Positions 1 through 6,495 are shown, counted from the stretch's first letter. The stretch: DNA of 7,037 nt from DAOPXV01 sp035352535 (GCA_964545075.1 CAZJFS010000210.1:1-7037), one strand, 5' to 3'. Notes: generated from the sequence alone by a model not told the origin. A program made the numbers and translations.

Positions 1-43
1 TTTTTTCAGAAACTTTTAATCCGGGGGTATATGCGCTTGCCAT
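1..43 (-). CDS. 5' end of a further operon gene (truncated by window edge), possibly a lipoyl/biotinyl-like domain protein
   Basis: An ATG at 43-41 opens a frame that runs off the left edge after 14 codons, reading MASAYTPGLKVSEK. A very good Shine-Dalgarno sequence (AAAGGAGAG, about 51-59) sits 7 nt before it, and the start lies 26 nt after the stop of the GlmL-like gene, so it is almost certainly the next gene of the same operon. The opening residues resemble, from memory only, the N-terminus of a family of uncharacterised bacterial proteins with barrel-sandwich (lipoyl/biotinyl-like) modules that follow GlmL-like genes. Fourteen residues are too few to prove this. The existence of a gene start is well supported; the family is a guess. 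Confidence 0.7.
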   Translation of the reverse strand, partial: MASAYTPGLKVSEK

Positions 44-69
44 AAATTATCTCTCCTTTTTGCCTGCGA

Positions 70-1881
70 TTATTCGAATTTTGGATAAAGATCCATGGCC
101 TTTATCCATTCGAGGAGTTTTTCTACGCGTTTCTGATTGTCTTTCGGAAGTTCGAAAGGACGCCTGCCACGGGTATCTATTATTATGCCCGTGGTTCCGC
201 CGTGAAGGGTGCCTTTCACTGAAACGCCGTTTCCTTCGCCCATGTCGAAGTGGCGGGTGGGAGTGATAACCGCTTCAGCTTTTTCGCCCACCGGGAGAGG
301 TATTATATGCAGTTGACCGAACGGAACGTCAATTTCGACTTCGTGGCCGTTCTCTTTTTTCATTTTAACGTTTACGCAGGGTTTGCCTTCTTTTCCGGGA
401 CCGATAGGCGCTACGCAGGTTCCAAGATAGATAAGGCAATCTTTTTCAAATACCTGGAGCGCGGCCTCCGGATGTACCTTCGCCAGAACTCCGAGCTGCG
501 GCATCATGAATATCGAATCGACCGTAAGCTGCGTTATGCCTTCGGGAAGGAAGGAATCCATAAGCATCATGGCCGTCTGCTGTCTTCTGGGGGCGTGCGA
601 AAGGACGCCGCCGGAACCGATAAGCATGTTCAATCCGAGAAGGTTGACGAGCGATTCGGCAGAGTCGCTCTGGCTCAGCGCGTCGCCTATCGTGCGTTCT
701 TTTTGAATGCCTTTAAGGCCCACGGCGAGCGCTTTATGCTGGTCGAACGATAGGCGCAATGCCTCGCGAGCGACGGCCTGTTCGATTATGAGTTCCTTTA
801 AAAGATAAGGTATGGTCGTTGGGCGGATCATTTTGTTCTTGATCCTGTTCCTGAGATCTTTTACGTCCATCGTGAACGGGACCCAGCGCATGATGTTGTC
901 GAGGCCGGCGTCGACGAAGACGTTGGATATGCTGTAGCTCATGCCGTAGTTAGCCGAAACGGTCTTGTTGTATATGCCCTGGAATACCGAGAAGACGTCG
1001 GTGGTGGCTCCGCCGATATCGACGCCGACTACCTGTATTTTTAATTTGTTGGCTATGACCTGCATGATGTCGCCGACGGCGCCCGGGGTGGGCATGATGT
1101 CGACGTCGGTCATTTTCATGAGTTTGTTGTAGCCGGGAGCCTGCTGCATAACGTGATGCAGGAAAAGCGCCTGTATCTTCTGACGCGCGGGCATGAGATT
1201 TTCGGTTTCGAGAGTCGGGCGGAGATTGTCCGTCAAATCGAGCGCGGTTTTTTGTCCGAGGCGTTCCTTGACTATGTCCTGCGCCTTGTTGTTTCCGGCG
1301 TAAACTATGGGGAGTTTGTATGAGATGCCGAGGCGCGGCTTTGGATCGGCCGCGGCTATCAATTCGGCGAGTTTAGCGACGTGTTCGGTAGTCCCGCCGT
1401 CGATGCCGCCTGCGAGCAGTATCATATCCGGGCGCAAGTGGCGTATCCTTTCGATTTCTTCGTGAGGAAGCCTGCCGTCGTTGGTCGCCAAAATATCCAT
1501 TACGATGGCGCCCGCGCCAAGCGCGGCTCTCTGGGCCGATTCGCCCGTCATCGATTTGACGACGCCCGCGACCATCATCTGAAGGCCGCCGCCCGCTGAT
1601 GACGTTGAAATATAGATATCTATGCCCTTGTCATTTTTTTTAGGTTTTATAAGATTACCGCCGTCGAGAAGTTTCCTGCCGACGAGTTCCTCTAATTCCT
1701 GAACGGCGTTTAAAACGCCCTGAGTAACGTCTTCGATGGGAGCTTCGACAGTCGTCGGCGCCTCGCCGCGTTTAATGAGCCTGAAAGTGTCGCCGACCTT
1801 TTCGATGAGAATGGCTTTAGTGGTCGTCGAACCGCAGTCCGTGGCGAGAATGCTGGTGATTTTTTCTTTCTGGATTTGCAT
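70..1881 (-). CDS. GlmL/MutL-family ASKHA ATPase with C-terminal extension
   Basis: This 603-aa soluble protein belongs to the acetate kinase/sugar kinase/Hsp70/actin fold and looks like the GlmL (MutL) family, whose known member accompanies the B12-dependent glutamate mutase subunits GlmS and GlmE. Visible motifs are the phosphate-1 loop DCGSTTTK (residues 15-22), an AGGIDGGTTEH turn (157-167), the phosphate-2 loop GVDIGGATTD (286-295) and a glycine-rich adenosine-type motif IGSGGVLS (421-428). The family is usually about 450-470 aa. Here about 120 more residues (roughly 480-603) form a glycine-rich, probably beta-rich tail ending in a short helix with basic and acidic residues. No transmembrane segment is seen. 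The ATG has a GGGG-type Shine-Dalgarno sequence 9 nt upstream. No mutase genes are nearby; all upstream neighbours are membrane or small proteins, so a role in reactivating a B12 enzyme is not supported here. I infer an ATP-dependent chaperone-like or regulatory role for the membrane proteins of this operon. Family call fairly sure, function open. Confidence 0.85.
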   Translation of the reverse strand: MQIQKEKITSILATDCGSTTTKAILIEKVGDTFRLIKRGEAPTTVEAPIEDVTQGVLNAVQELEELVGRKLLDGGNLIKPKKNDKGIDIYISTSSAGGGLQMMVAGVVKSMTGESAQRAALGAGAIVMDILATNDGRLPHEEIERIRHLRPDMILLAGGIDGGTTEHVAKLAELIAAADPKPRLGISYKLPIVYAGNNKAQDIVKERLGQKTALDLTDNLRPTLETENLMPARQKIQALFLHHVMQQAPGYNKLMKMTDVDIMPTPGAVGDIMQVIANKLKIQVVGVDIGGATTDVFSVFQGIYNKTVSANYGMSYSISNVFVDAGLDNIMRWVPFTMDVKDLRNRIKNKMIRPTTIPYLLKELIIEQAVAREALRLSFDQHKALAVGLKGIQKERTIGDALSQSDSAESLVNLLGLNMLIGSGGVLSHAPRRQQTAMMLMDSFLPEGITQLTVDSIFMMPQLGVLAKVHPEAALQVFEKDCLIYLGTCVAPIGPGKEGKPCVNVKMKKENGHEVEIDVPFGQLHIIPLPVGEKAEAVITPTRHFDMGEGNGVSVKGTLHGGTTGIIIDTRGRRPFELPKDNQKRVEKLLEWIKAMDLYPKFE

Positions 1882-1946
1882 TCTTATCTACCCCTTTTAT
1901 CTTGAAATTTGGTTCCTTCTTTTTAACATACGTAATACTGACCAGC

Positions 1947-2219
1947 TTACTTTGTTTCAGCCGCTATTTTTTCTATGGTGCATATTAAAGATTCAACGTT
2001 ATCACGCTTTTCCATGAGCGTTACTATCTGATCGTACTCCCGGACGTTGAAAAATATCTTTACCAGCGGCCCCATAACTACGAGAAATTGAGAACCGATA
2101 AAATTCAACGGCTTGGTCGATTCAAGAAAAAGTATCGCCGGCGCGACCATCTTTCTTTTTACAACAAAATTAGCCAGCTTTTCAAATAAAGCTTTATCTT
2201 CAGCCGTGAGTTCGCTCAT
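1947..2219 (-). CDS. small conserved-looking protein of unknown function (90 aa)
   Basis: A 90-aa protein I cannot assign to a named family. It begins with an acidic amphipathic helix (SELTAEDKALFEKLANFVV), then a moderately hydrophobic middle (residues 26-57, including PLNFIGSQFLVVMGPLVKIF) that may be one membrane-associated or buried helix pair, and a charged C-terminal helix (60-90). The start codon lies inside the end of the upstream 147-aa gene (20-nt overlap, different frame), which argues for translational coupling. A GAAAGG Shine-Dalgarno sequence lies 11 nt before the ATG. The hydrophobic stretch rich in F, P and G suggests a peripheral or monotopic membrane protein, perhaps an adaptor between the membrane proteins upstream and the ASKHA protein downstream; that is inference from position. 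A 65-nt gap separates it from the GlmL-like gene. Confidence 0.8.
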   Translation of the reverse strand: MSELTAEDKALFEKLANFVVKRKMVAPAILFLESTKPLNFIGSQFLVVMGPLVKIFFNVREYDQIVTLMEKRDNVESLICTIEKIAAETK

Positions 2220-2643
2220 CTTTAAATACGCCTTTCAATATTTCGATAACCGCTTCCTTATCAGCCGCGCCGGCCAGCAGAAACAGTCCTCTGAATTGAT
2301 CCAGAACCTTTGAATCGGGTTCCGCCGAAAGAAAGATTCCGTTCTTATCCTTAAAAAACTTATGGAATTTCGAAAGCTTTTCGATGCGTGGACCGAACAA
2401 ATTTTTAATGACGATCTTTTCGGAATCTATCGTGTAAACCGTTGGAAGAAAGAATTGCCGCAGTGACATGAAAAGAAGCAGCAAACCGAAAATAGCCATG
2501 AAAAAACTATCCGTGAAATCATACGAAAGCTTTGCGAACGCTATGAATACTATTATAACAAAGATCGCCTTATAACGGTTTTCAGAAAAAGGGTGGACCT
2601 TCCATGAATATTCGTTTTTTAATTCCCGCGAAGATCCGCCCAT
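2200..2643 (-). CDS. two-TM membrane protein with PH-like (bPH/DUF304-type) C-terminal domain
   Basis: This 147-aa protein has a short polar N-terminus (residues 1-24), a hairpin of two membrane helices (about 25-42 and 45-62), then a soluble segment that starts FFLPTVYTIDSEKIVIKNLF (64-83). The pattern of a TM hairpin followed by a strand with 'Y.id.e.i.ik' is typical of small bacterial membrane proteins with a PH-like fold (the YdbS/DUF304 type), so I infer a cytoplasmic PH-like domain at about 68-140. The match rests on layout and strand pattern, not on a diagnostic motif. The ATG has an AAAAGGAA Shine-Dalgarno sequence about 7 nt upstream and lies 18 nt after the stop of the 281-aa gene. 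Its end overlaps the next gene by 20 nt. Likely role: an accessory or scaffold component of the membrane assembly encoded by the operon. Confidence 0.75.
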   Translation of the reverse strand: MGGSSRELKNEYSWKVHPFSENRYKAIFVIIVFIAFAKLSYDFTDSFFMAIFGLLLLFMSLRQFFLPTVYTIDSEKIVIKNLFGPRIEKLSKFHKFFKDKNGIFLSAEPDSKVLDQFRGLFLLAGAADKEAVIEILKGVFKDERTHG

Positions 2644-2661
2644 TTAATATTCCTTTTCCCG

Positions 2662-3507
2662 TTACTTACTTATCAGTTGCATCCAGTCGCCGAGCAAAAA
2701 CTGGAACCGGCTTATCAGAAGGCTTATGCGCGCCATGATCGTGTATCCGAAAGACGCGCCGAAAGTTATCATCAATGTCCATATTCCAAGGCGGGAAGCC
2801 GTGCCGAGAATGATGCCCTTGTGCTCGGCCGAAAAGTAAAAGTAAATTATCGCGCAGCAGAGGCAAATCACCATGATGATGTTATTTATGCATGGCAAAA
2901 GCGTGTCGAAATTCCAGCCGGCGCTGAATAAGGGAGCCAGCGATATGAAACTTGCGCGGATTTGTTCAAGAATCGATGCCTGAAGCGTCGTTACTATGAC
3001 TATGCCGGAGGCGTAACCGACGATAACGGCGAGCGGATATTTCGAAACCCATGTTATGTTGGGAACTACTCTTGCAACCATCATGAGCCCTATCCAGCAG
3101 GGAAGAATGTATAGAAACAAAATTTTTAAACTGAAAAAGGCGATAAAAGAAAACTCGGTCCCGAATTTATTCGCCACAAGTTCTTTCTGCCATACAAGAA
3201 GAGAAGGATCTGATATCTCGGCGCTCGCTCCGGTGATTATGTGGTAGAAGTCTCTGGAAAGCGTCTGAAGCGGGGCTATAAGGGAAGGCACAAGCGACTG
3301 ATGGTAAGATACGGCCGTAAGGTATCCGGCGGATACGCCCACGAAAAGATATTCCGCGAATTTATAGAGGAAATTGTCCTTGTATAGAAAGCTGTATATG
3401 CCAATGGTGAGGATAGCGGCGATCCAGATACCTATGCCTTCGCCTGAATATCCGCCTTTCGGGTCAGTTATGCTTACGAAATTTATTCCTAAAATATAAA
3501 GTGGCAT
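2662..3507 (-). CDS. polytopic membrane protein of unknown function (281 aa, about 6 TM)
   Basis: I do not recognise a named family. Membrane segments are visible at about residues 24-42, 51-69, 120-147 (long, possibly bent), 157-176, 205-226 and 238-258. A hydrophilic loop of about 50 residues (70-119) lies between the second and third. The fifth segment contains a cysteine cluster (C206, C215, C217, C218), unusual for a membrane helix. The last segment carries GASFGY (250-255) followed by an LL-rich stretch, echoing a similar motif at the end of the 250-aa protein two genes upstream. The ATG has a strong GGAGGTG Shine-Dalgarno sequence about 9 nt upstream; the gap to the preceding gene is 21 nt. 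No transporter, secretion or enzyme signature was seen. Probably an integral subunit of a complex with the other membrane proteins of this operon. Confidence 0.8.
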   Translation of the reverse strand: MPLYILGINFVSITDPKGGYSGEGIGIWIAAILTIGIYSFLYKDNFLYKFAEYLFVGVSAGYLTAVSYHQSLVPSLIAPLQTLSRDFYHIITGASAEISDPSLLVWQKELVANKFGTEFSFIAFFSLKILFLYILPCWIGLMMVARVVPNITWVSKYPLAVIVGYASGIVIVTTLQASILEQIRASFISLAPLFSAGWNFDTLLPCINNIIMVICLCCAIIYFYFSAEHKGIILGTASRLGIWTLMITFGASFGYTIMARISLLISRFQFLLGDWMQLISK

Positions 3508-3528
3508 TATTATTGCACCTCCGCGCTA

Positions 3529-4365
3529 TTAGTATTTCTGTCCTTTAAGGACGTATTGTGAAAGGTTGGCGATCAATATGAAAAATATCAGAACGATATG
3601 CACTATCGATTGAGGTTCCATGGCCGCCGTCGCTTTGCCGGGTTTGTTGACGAGTTTTTCATATTCTGAAGCGCCTTTCATGCCTTCAAGAAGGCCGAGA
3701 AGCTGTTTCGACTGAAGGTATGGATAATATTCGAGCGCGGAAACCGCGGTGCATCCGCCGGTGACTTTAACGTTATATTGCAACTGTATGAGGGCGAGGT
3801 ACGTGCTGATACCGACGCTGCCGGTCGTCAGGCTGAATACGGCGCCGATATCCTTGTAGTTGGTGAGGCCCTTCATTATTTCAAAATCGGTTATGGGTTT
3901 TTCGCTGAAATCAACCGGGAATGTGTTGGCGAAGGAGGTACCCATTCCCTTTACCGTCGCAAGGTAAGAGGGGCGCACGCCGAGGTTTACGTAATCCTTG
4001 CCGTAAACTTTATTGCTGAATTCGGATTCGCTGAGGACTTCCTCGAAGGCCTTTTTGCATTCCATGGGGCCCTGCGCCCATAGAGCGATGGCGACGATCC
4101 TTATATTTTTGCGGAAGCAATGGCGGATAACGCATTTAGCCATGGGGAAAAGTTCGGGTTCCGAAGCCGGATCGAAATCGAAGGAAAGAAGAAGTCTTTC
4201 GCCTTCCTTTAAAGAGTCGACGACGTCGTAAGCGGTTTTAGTGATAGGCGTCACCGCTACCGGAAGACCGATGGGGCGTATCAGCGGGAGTATTACCGAA
4301 AGCGCTATTATAATAAAAAGTATGCGCCTGTCCAGGTTGTTTATCATTTTAAAAATAGTAGTCAT
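3529..4365 (-). CDS. membrane-anchored protein with a globular domain between N- and C-terminal TM helices (278 aa)
   Basis: The N-terminus is basic (NNLDRR, residues 9-14), followed by a membrane helix (about 15-33), a globular region of about 215 residues (40-250) and a second membrane helix (253-271) ending in the basic tail KGQKY. The positive-inside rule puts both termini in the cytoplasm and the globular domain outside. That domain alternates strands and helices in an alpha/beta pattern and contains recognisable blocks: LLLSFDFDPASEPEL (58-72), ALWAQGP (94-100), YVNLGVRPSY (125-134), GGCTAVSALEYYPYLQSKQL (203-222). From memory the same blocks occur in uncharacterised proteins of Chloroflexota, Planctomycetota and similar genomes; no function is known to me. 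The block order loosely parallels the DUF6754-like domain of the first operon gene. The ATG has GAGGAG about 12 nt upstream, inside the end of the previous gene; a later Met (residue 7) has no Shine-Dalgarno sequence. Confidence 0.82.
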   Translation of the reverse strand: MTTIFKMINNLDRRILFIIIALSVILPLIRPIGLPVAVTPITKTAYDVVDSLKEGERLLLSFDFDPASEPELFPMAKCVIRHCFRKNIRIVAIALWAQGPMECKKAFEEVLSESEFSNKVYGKDYVNLGVRPSYLATVKGMGTSFANTFPVDFSEKPITDFEIMKGLTNYKDIGAVFSLTTGSVGISTYLALIQLQYNVKVTGGCTAVSALEYYPYLQSKQLLGLLEGMKGASEYEKLVNKPGKATAAMEPQSIVHIVLIFFILIANLSQYVLKGQKY

Positions 4366-4374
4366 ATTTTTATT

Positions 4375-5127
4375 TTACTCCTCGCTTCCAAAATAAGATC
4401 TCTCAATGCCAAGAAGTATTTTAAACGAAGCGGCTATATATCCCAGCGATGCGCCAAGAAGTATGGCGCGCTGGCCGGCCGTCGTAAATACGGTGTTGAT
4501 CCATATAGCTATCTGTGAAACATCAATAATGTTTAATATGGGTATGTGGTTCCAGATAAGCGAACCGAGGGAAACGCGGCCGAGCATTACTATTATAGCA
4601 GCCGTAAGAAGGAGAGTGGCTTCCTTTGATTTGGCGCGGAACGCCCTGAAGGCGGCCGAAGCCACGAAAAAAGCGAGGATTGAGAACATTGTCGATTGCA
4701 TCGGCGAATACACGTAATTAAATATAAATACGAAATGTTCGCCGCGAAGGCCTTCGCGCAGTCCAATGAAAGCCGTCACAAAAAAACCGATAAGCAATAC
4801 TACCGAGAAAGGCCAGCCTTCAGCTTTTTTTGATATTTTGGAAAAATTCATGTAAACGAGGTTATATAACCCGACGATCATTGAAAAGGAAACTATGATC
4901 TGGAGCCATGTCGTTGATAACGAGTCTATCTTTTCAAAATAAGGATTTTCCTGCGGTATGAAAAACTGAAACATCATGATCACGCCAACTATGAAACAAA
5001 TAAATACGGGGAACTGCTTTCTAAGAAAGGCTGATGATTTCAGCGTTCGCCCGAGCGTTACAATAGCGGTGAAGGATATGAGGAAAAACAATATTAGAGC
5101 ACCATTGAATATTGCCATCTTATCCAC
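4375..5127 (-). CDS. polytopic membrane protein of unknown function (250 aa, 7-8 TM), GTG start
   Basis: Hydrophobic segments lie at about residues 6-25, 39-57, 73-93, 107-123, 141-160, 170-190, 206-218 and 221-239, so 7 or 8 membrane helices with short loops and almost no soluble domain. The C-terminal part contains GQRAILLGASLGYIAASF (218-235), which resembles the last helix of the 281-aa protein. I recognise no named transporter or enzyme family. I prefer the GTG at 5127-5125 because AAAGGA (5138-5143) lies 10 nt before it; the ATG three codons later would be 19 nt away. The gap to the upstream gene is 24 nt and only 9 nt separate its stop from the next gene. Likely an integral subunit of the complex encoded by this operon; substrate unknown. 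Confidence 0.82.
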   Translation of the reverse strand: MDKMAIFNGALILFFLISFTAIVTLGRTLKSSAFLRKQFPVFICFIVGVIMMFQFFIPQENPYFEKIDSLSTTWLQIIVSFSMIVGLYNLVYMNFSKISKKAEGWPFSVVLLIGFFVTAFIGLREGLRGEHFVFIFNYVYSPMQSTMFSILAFFVASAAFRAFRAKSKEATLLLTAAIIVMLGRVSLGSLIWNHIPILNIIDVSQIAIWINTVFTTAGQRAILLGASLGYIAASFKILLGIERSYFGSEE

Positions 5128-5137
5128 GTTATTTTTG

Positions 5138-5143
5138 TCCTTT
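5138..5143 (-). promoter_or_regulatory. ribosome binding site that fixes the GTG start of the 250-aa membrane protein
   Basis: AAAGGA on the minus strand lies 10 nt before GTG (5127-5125) but 19 nt before the in-frame ATG at 5118-5116. This spacing favours the GTG and adds three residues to the protein. Confidence 0.6.
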
Positions 5144-5151
5144 CTTAAAAA

Positions 5152-6369
5152 TTATTTGGTTACGAACCATGCTTTAAAGGCAGGATATCCGAGGGTTTCG
5201 CATATTATGCCTATGATTATAGTTGCTATTATCAGGAATTTTCCGATGTCCTGTCCCTTAAGCGTGCCAAGCTGCATCGGTTCACGTGACAGATAAGCGG
5301 ATGCCGCGAAAAGTTCTTCGCCTATCAGCGTGTAATCGCAGGCCGCGACAAAGAAAGGTATTTGTGAAACTATAGCGGTTCCGGCGATCTGTATTGAACC
5401 TACATGGTGGCCAGTTTCGGCCAGAATAAGCGATTCTGCGTAGAAAACTCCGAGGTAAAAATTAGCGGCGGGTTTTTCGCGCATCATTATGCCGTCAACG
5501 CCGGCTACGAAGCCGAACTGGTCGTTGGTTAAATAACGGATGTTTTCGGGGCGGAATGAGTCAACTCTTCCGGCCTTTAAATGAGCTTCTCTCACGACTT
5601 CCTGCGATGTGGACATTACAAGGGGGCCGGCGCAGGGAACCAAAAGATTGGTTTCATATTCGGCGGTTTTTTTGGCGACATGGCCGAGTATCGAAACGGC
5701 CGCGATAGTTTGAATATCGTCCATATCATATATCCCGGGAACGAAAAGGACGGGTTTTCCCATTTCAGTGGCGCGTCCTACGGCGTCGTCTATCGCTGAA
5801 AGTCCGCCTATCTTTCTTATGAACATTTCGCGGCCCTGTCGGGCGTGATAGGTAAAATAACCTATGAAGCTCAGCAGCAGTATGCCCGCGATAAGAACGT
5901 TGGTGCGTTTCGGGTTATAAATTGACTTTGACATGTCGAAGCGCACTCCCGCGAGAGATTTTGCTGTGAGGAAAATGTCGCTCAATTCTTTCTTTTCCGT
6001 CGTGACCTGAGCGAGAGCGTCTATTACTACGGAGCGAAGCTCCTCGTCGGAAAGGTCTTTAGACGATAACTCGTTTGTTTTGCCGAGAGCGTCGATGATT
6101 TTTTTGATTTCGTCCTCGGAACCGGTGTAAAAAGAACCCTTGAAGCCAAACGGAATAACGTCCGCGGGAGGCGCGACGGCCGCCTGCGGTGGAACCTTGG
6201 TTTCGGTTGAGAGCGCAGTTTCCGCCGTGGCGATAGCTTGCGCGACCGGGTTTAAACTGGATTCTTCAGTGGCTCTTGCCGCGGAAATTATTAATAGCAA
6301 TAGAGCGGAAAGGGCCATGAAAACGACTGGAAGTTTGTTGAGAAAAGATGACCTTTTAATATATCCCAC
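5152..6369 (-). CDS. DUF6754-like membrane protein, first gene of the operon (405 aa)
   Basis: The N-terminus (residues 1-32) is a signal peptide or signal anchor: basic KRSSFLNK, a hydrophobic core at 14-30 and a possible cleavage site ARA|T. An Ala/Pro-rich linker (34-72) and a helical, acidic stretch (84-150) follow. A membrane helix (157-173) then leads through a basic loop (HARQGREMFIRK) into a globular domain (about 185-375), and a last hydrophobic helix spans 377-394. The globular domain carries GRATEMGKP (198-206), QIAGTAIVSQIPFF (327-340) and CDYTLIGEELFAASAYLSRE (344-363). I recognise these as the DUF6754 family known mainly from Chloroflexota and other environmental bacteria; this is from memory. 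Topology predicts this domain in the cytoplasm. The function is unknown. The only upstream start before an in-frame stop is the GTG used here; it sits inside a G-rich run (GGGGGTGGG) with no properly spaced Shine-Dalgarno sequence, so the exact start is uncertain. A good promoter lies just upstream. Confidence 0.85.
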   Translation of the reverse strand: MGYIKRSSFLNKLPVVFMALSALLLLIISAARATEESSLNPVAQAIATAETALSTETKVPPQAAVAPPADVIPFGFKGSFYTGSEDEIKKIIDALGKTNELSSKDLSDEELRSVVIDALAQVTTEKKELSDIFLTAKSLAGVRFDMSKSIYNPKRTNVLIAGILLLSFIGYFTYHARQGREMFIRKIGGLSAIDDAVGRATEMGKPVLFVPGIYDMDDIQTIAAVSILGHVAKKTAEYETNLLVPCAGPLVMSTSQEVVREAHLKAGRVDSFRPENIRYLTNDQFGFVAGVDGIMMREKPAANFYLGVFYAESLILAETGHHVGSIQIAGTAIVSQIPFFVAACDYTLIGEELFAASAYLSREPMQLGTLKGQDIGKFLIIATIIIGIICETLGYPAFKAWFVTK

Positions 6370-6402
6370 CCCCGATGTAAGGTATAAATATTTTTAAGCA
6401 AT

Positions 6403-6430
6403 ATTATCACAAAAAGAATATATAAGTCAA
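6403..6430 (-). promoter_or_regulatory. sigma-70-type promoter for the eight-gene operon
   Basis: On the minus strand TTGACT (6430-6425) is a 5/6 match to the -35 box. It is followed after 16 nt by GATAAT (6408-6403), a 5/6 match to the -10 box, with an extended TG-T directly before it. Transcription would start near 6396, about 27 nt before the GTG of the DUF6754-like gene. It lies just after the terminator of the pilin gene, as expected for the head of a separate unit. Confidence 0.65.
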
Positions 6431-6457
6431 ACAAAAAAAATAATACGATTTTATTAA

Positions 6458-6495
6458 AAAAAATCCGCCTTGCTTAATTTGAAGGCGGATTTTTT
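6458..6495 (-). terminator. intrinsic terminator of the pilin-like gene
   Basis: A perfect 14-bp inverted repeat (6458-6471 with 6482-6495) has the core TCCGCCTT/AAGGCGGA and a 10-nt loop. Reading the minus strand, the hairpin is followed by a run of eight T (6463-6456, partly in the stem). It begins about 30 nt after the stop of the pilin-like gene and ends before the operon promoter, so it separates the two units. The stem is symmetrical with A/T runs on both sides, so it could also stop plus-strand transcription, although no plus-strand gene is seen here. Confidence 0.88.

Noticed and set aside
250..753. Plus-strand open frame of 167 codons
   Set aside because: It lies wholly opposite the GlmL-like gene, whose motifs are clear. 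Its product is rich in F, R and H with no domain and no convincing ribosome binding site, so it is a shadow frame.
70..1881. Reading the ATPase as a DNA mismatch repair MutL
   Set aside because: The name MutL is shared, but the motifs are ASKHA loops (DCGSTTTK, GVDIGGATTD), not the GHKL motifs of the repair protein.
1882..1946. Possible extra small gene or promoter in the 65-nt gap before the ATPase gene
   Set aside because: No frame with a usable start fits, and no paired -35/-10 boxes stand out; an AGAAGGAA stretch has no in-frame start after it.
2666..2866. Minus-strand 66-codon frame inside the 281-aa gene
   Set aside because: It overlaps the C-terminal membrane helices of the 281-aa protein in another frame, is rich in R and H, and has no family resemblance.
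3778..4083. Plus-strand open frame of 101 codons
   Set aside because: It is antisense to the conserved blocks of the 278-aa protein, and its composition is that of a reverse-strand shadow.
4406..5296. Two plus-strand open frames of 103 and 106 codons
   Set aside because: Both are opposite membrane-protein genes with a consistent hydrophobic pattern on the minus strand. There is no promoter, ribosome binding site or domain on the plus strand.
6431..6463. A-rich tract near the operon promoter as an UP element or curved DNA
   Set aside because: Most of it belongs to the terminator's T-run on the other strand or to the general AT-richness of this gap; it cannot be told apart from background.
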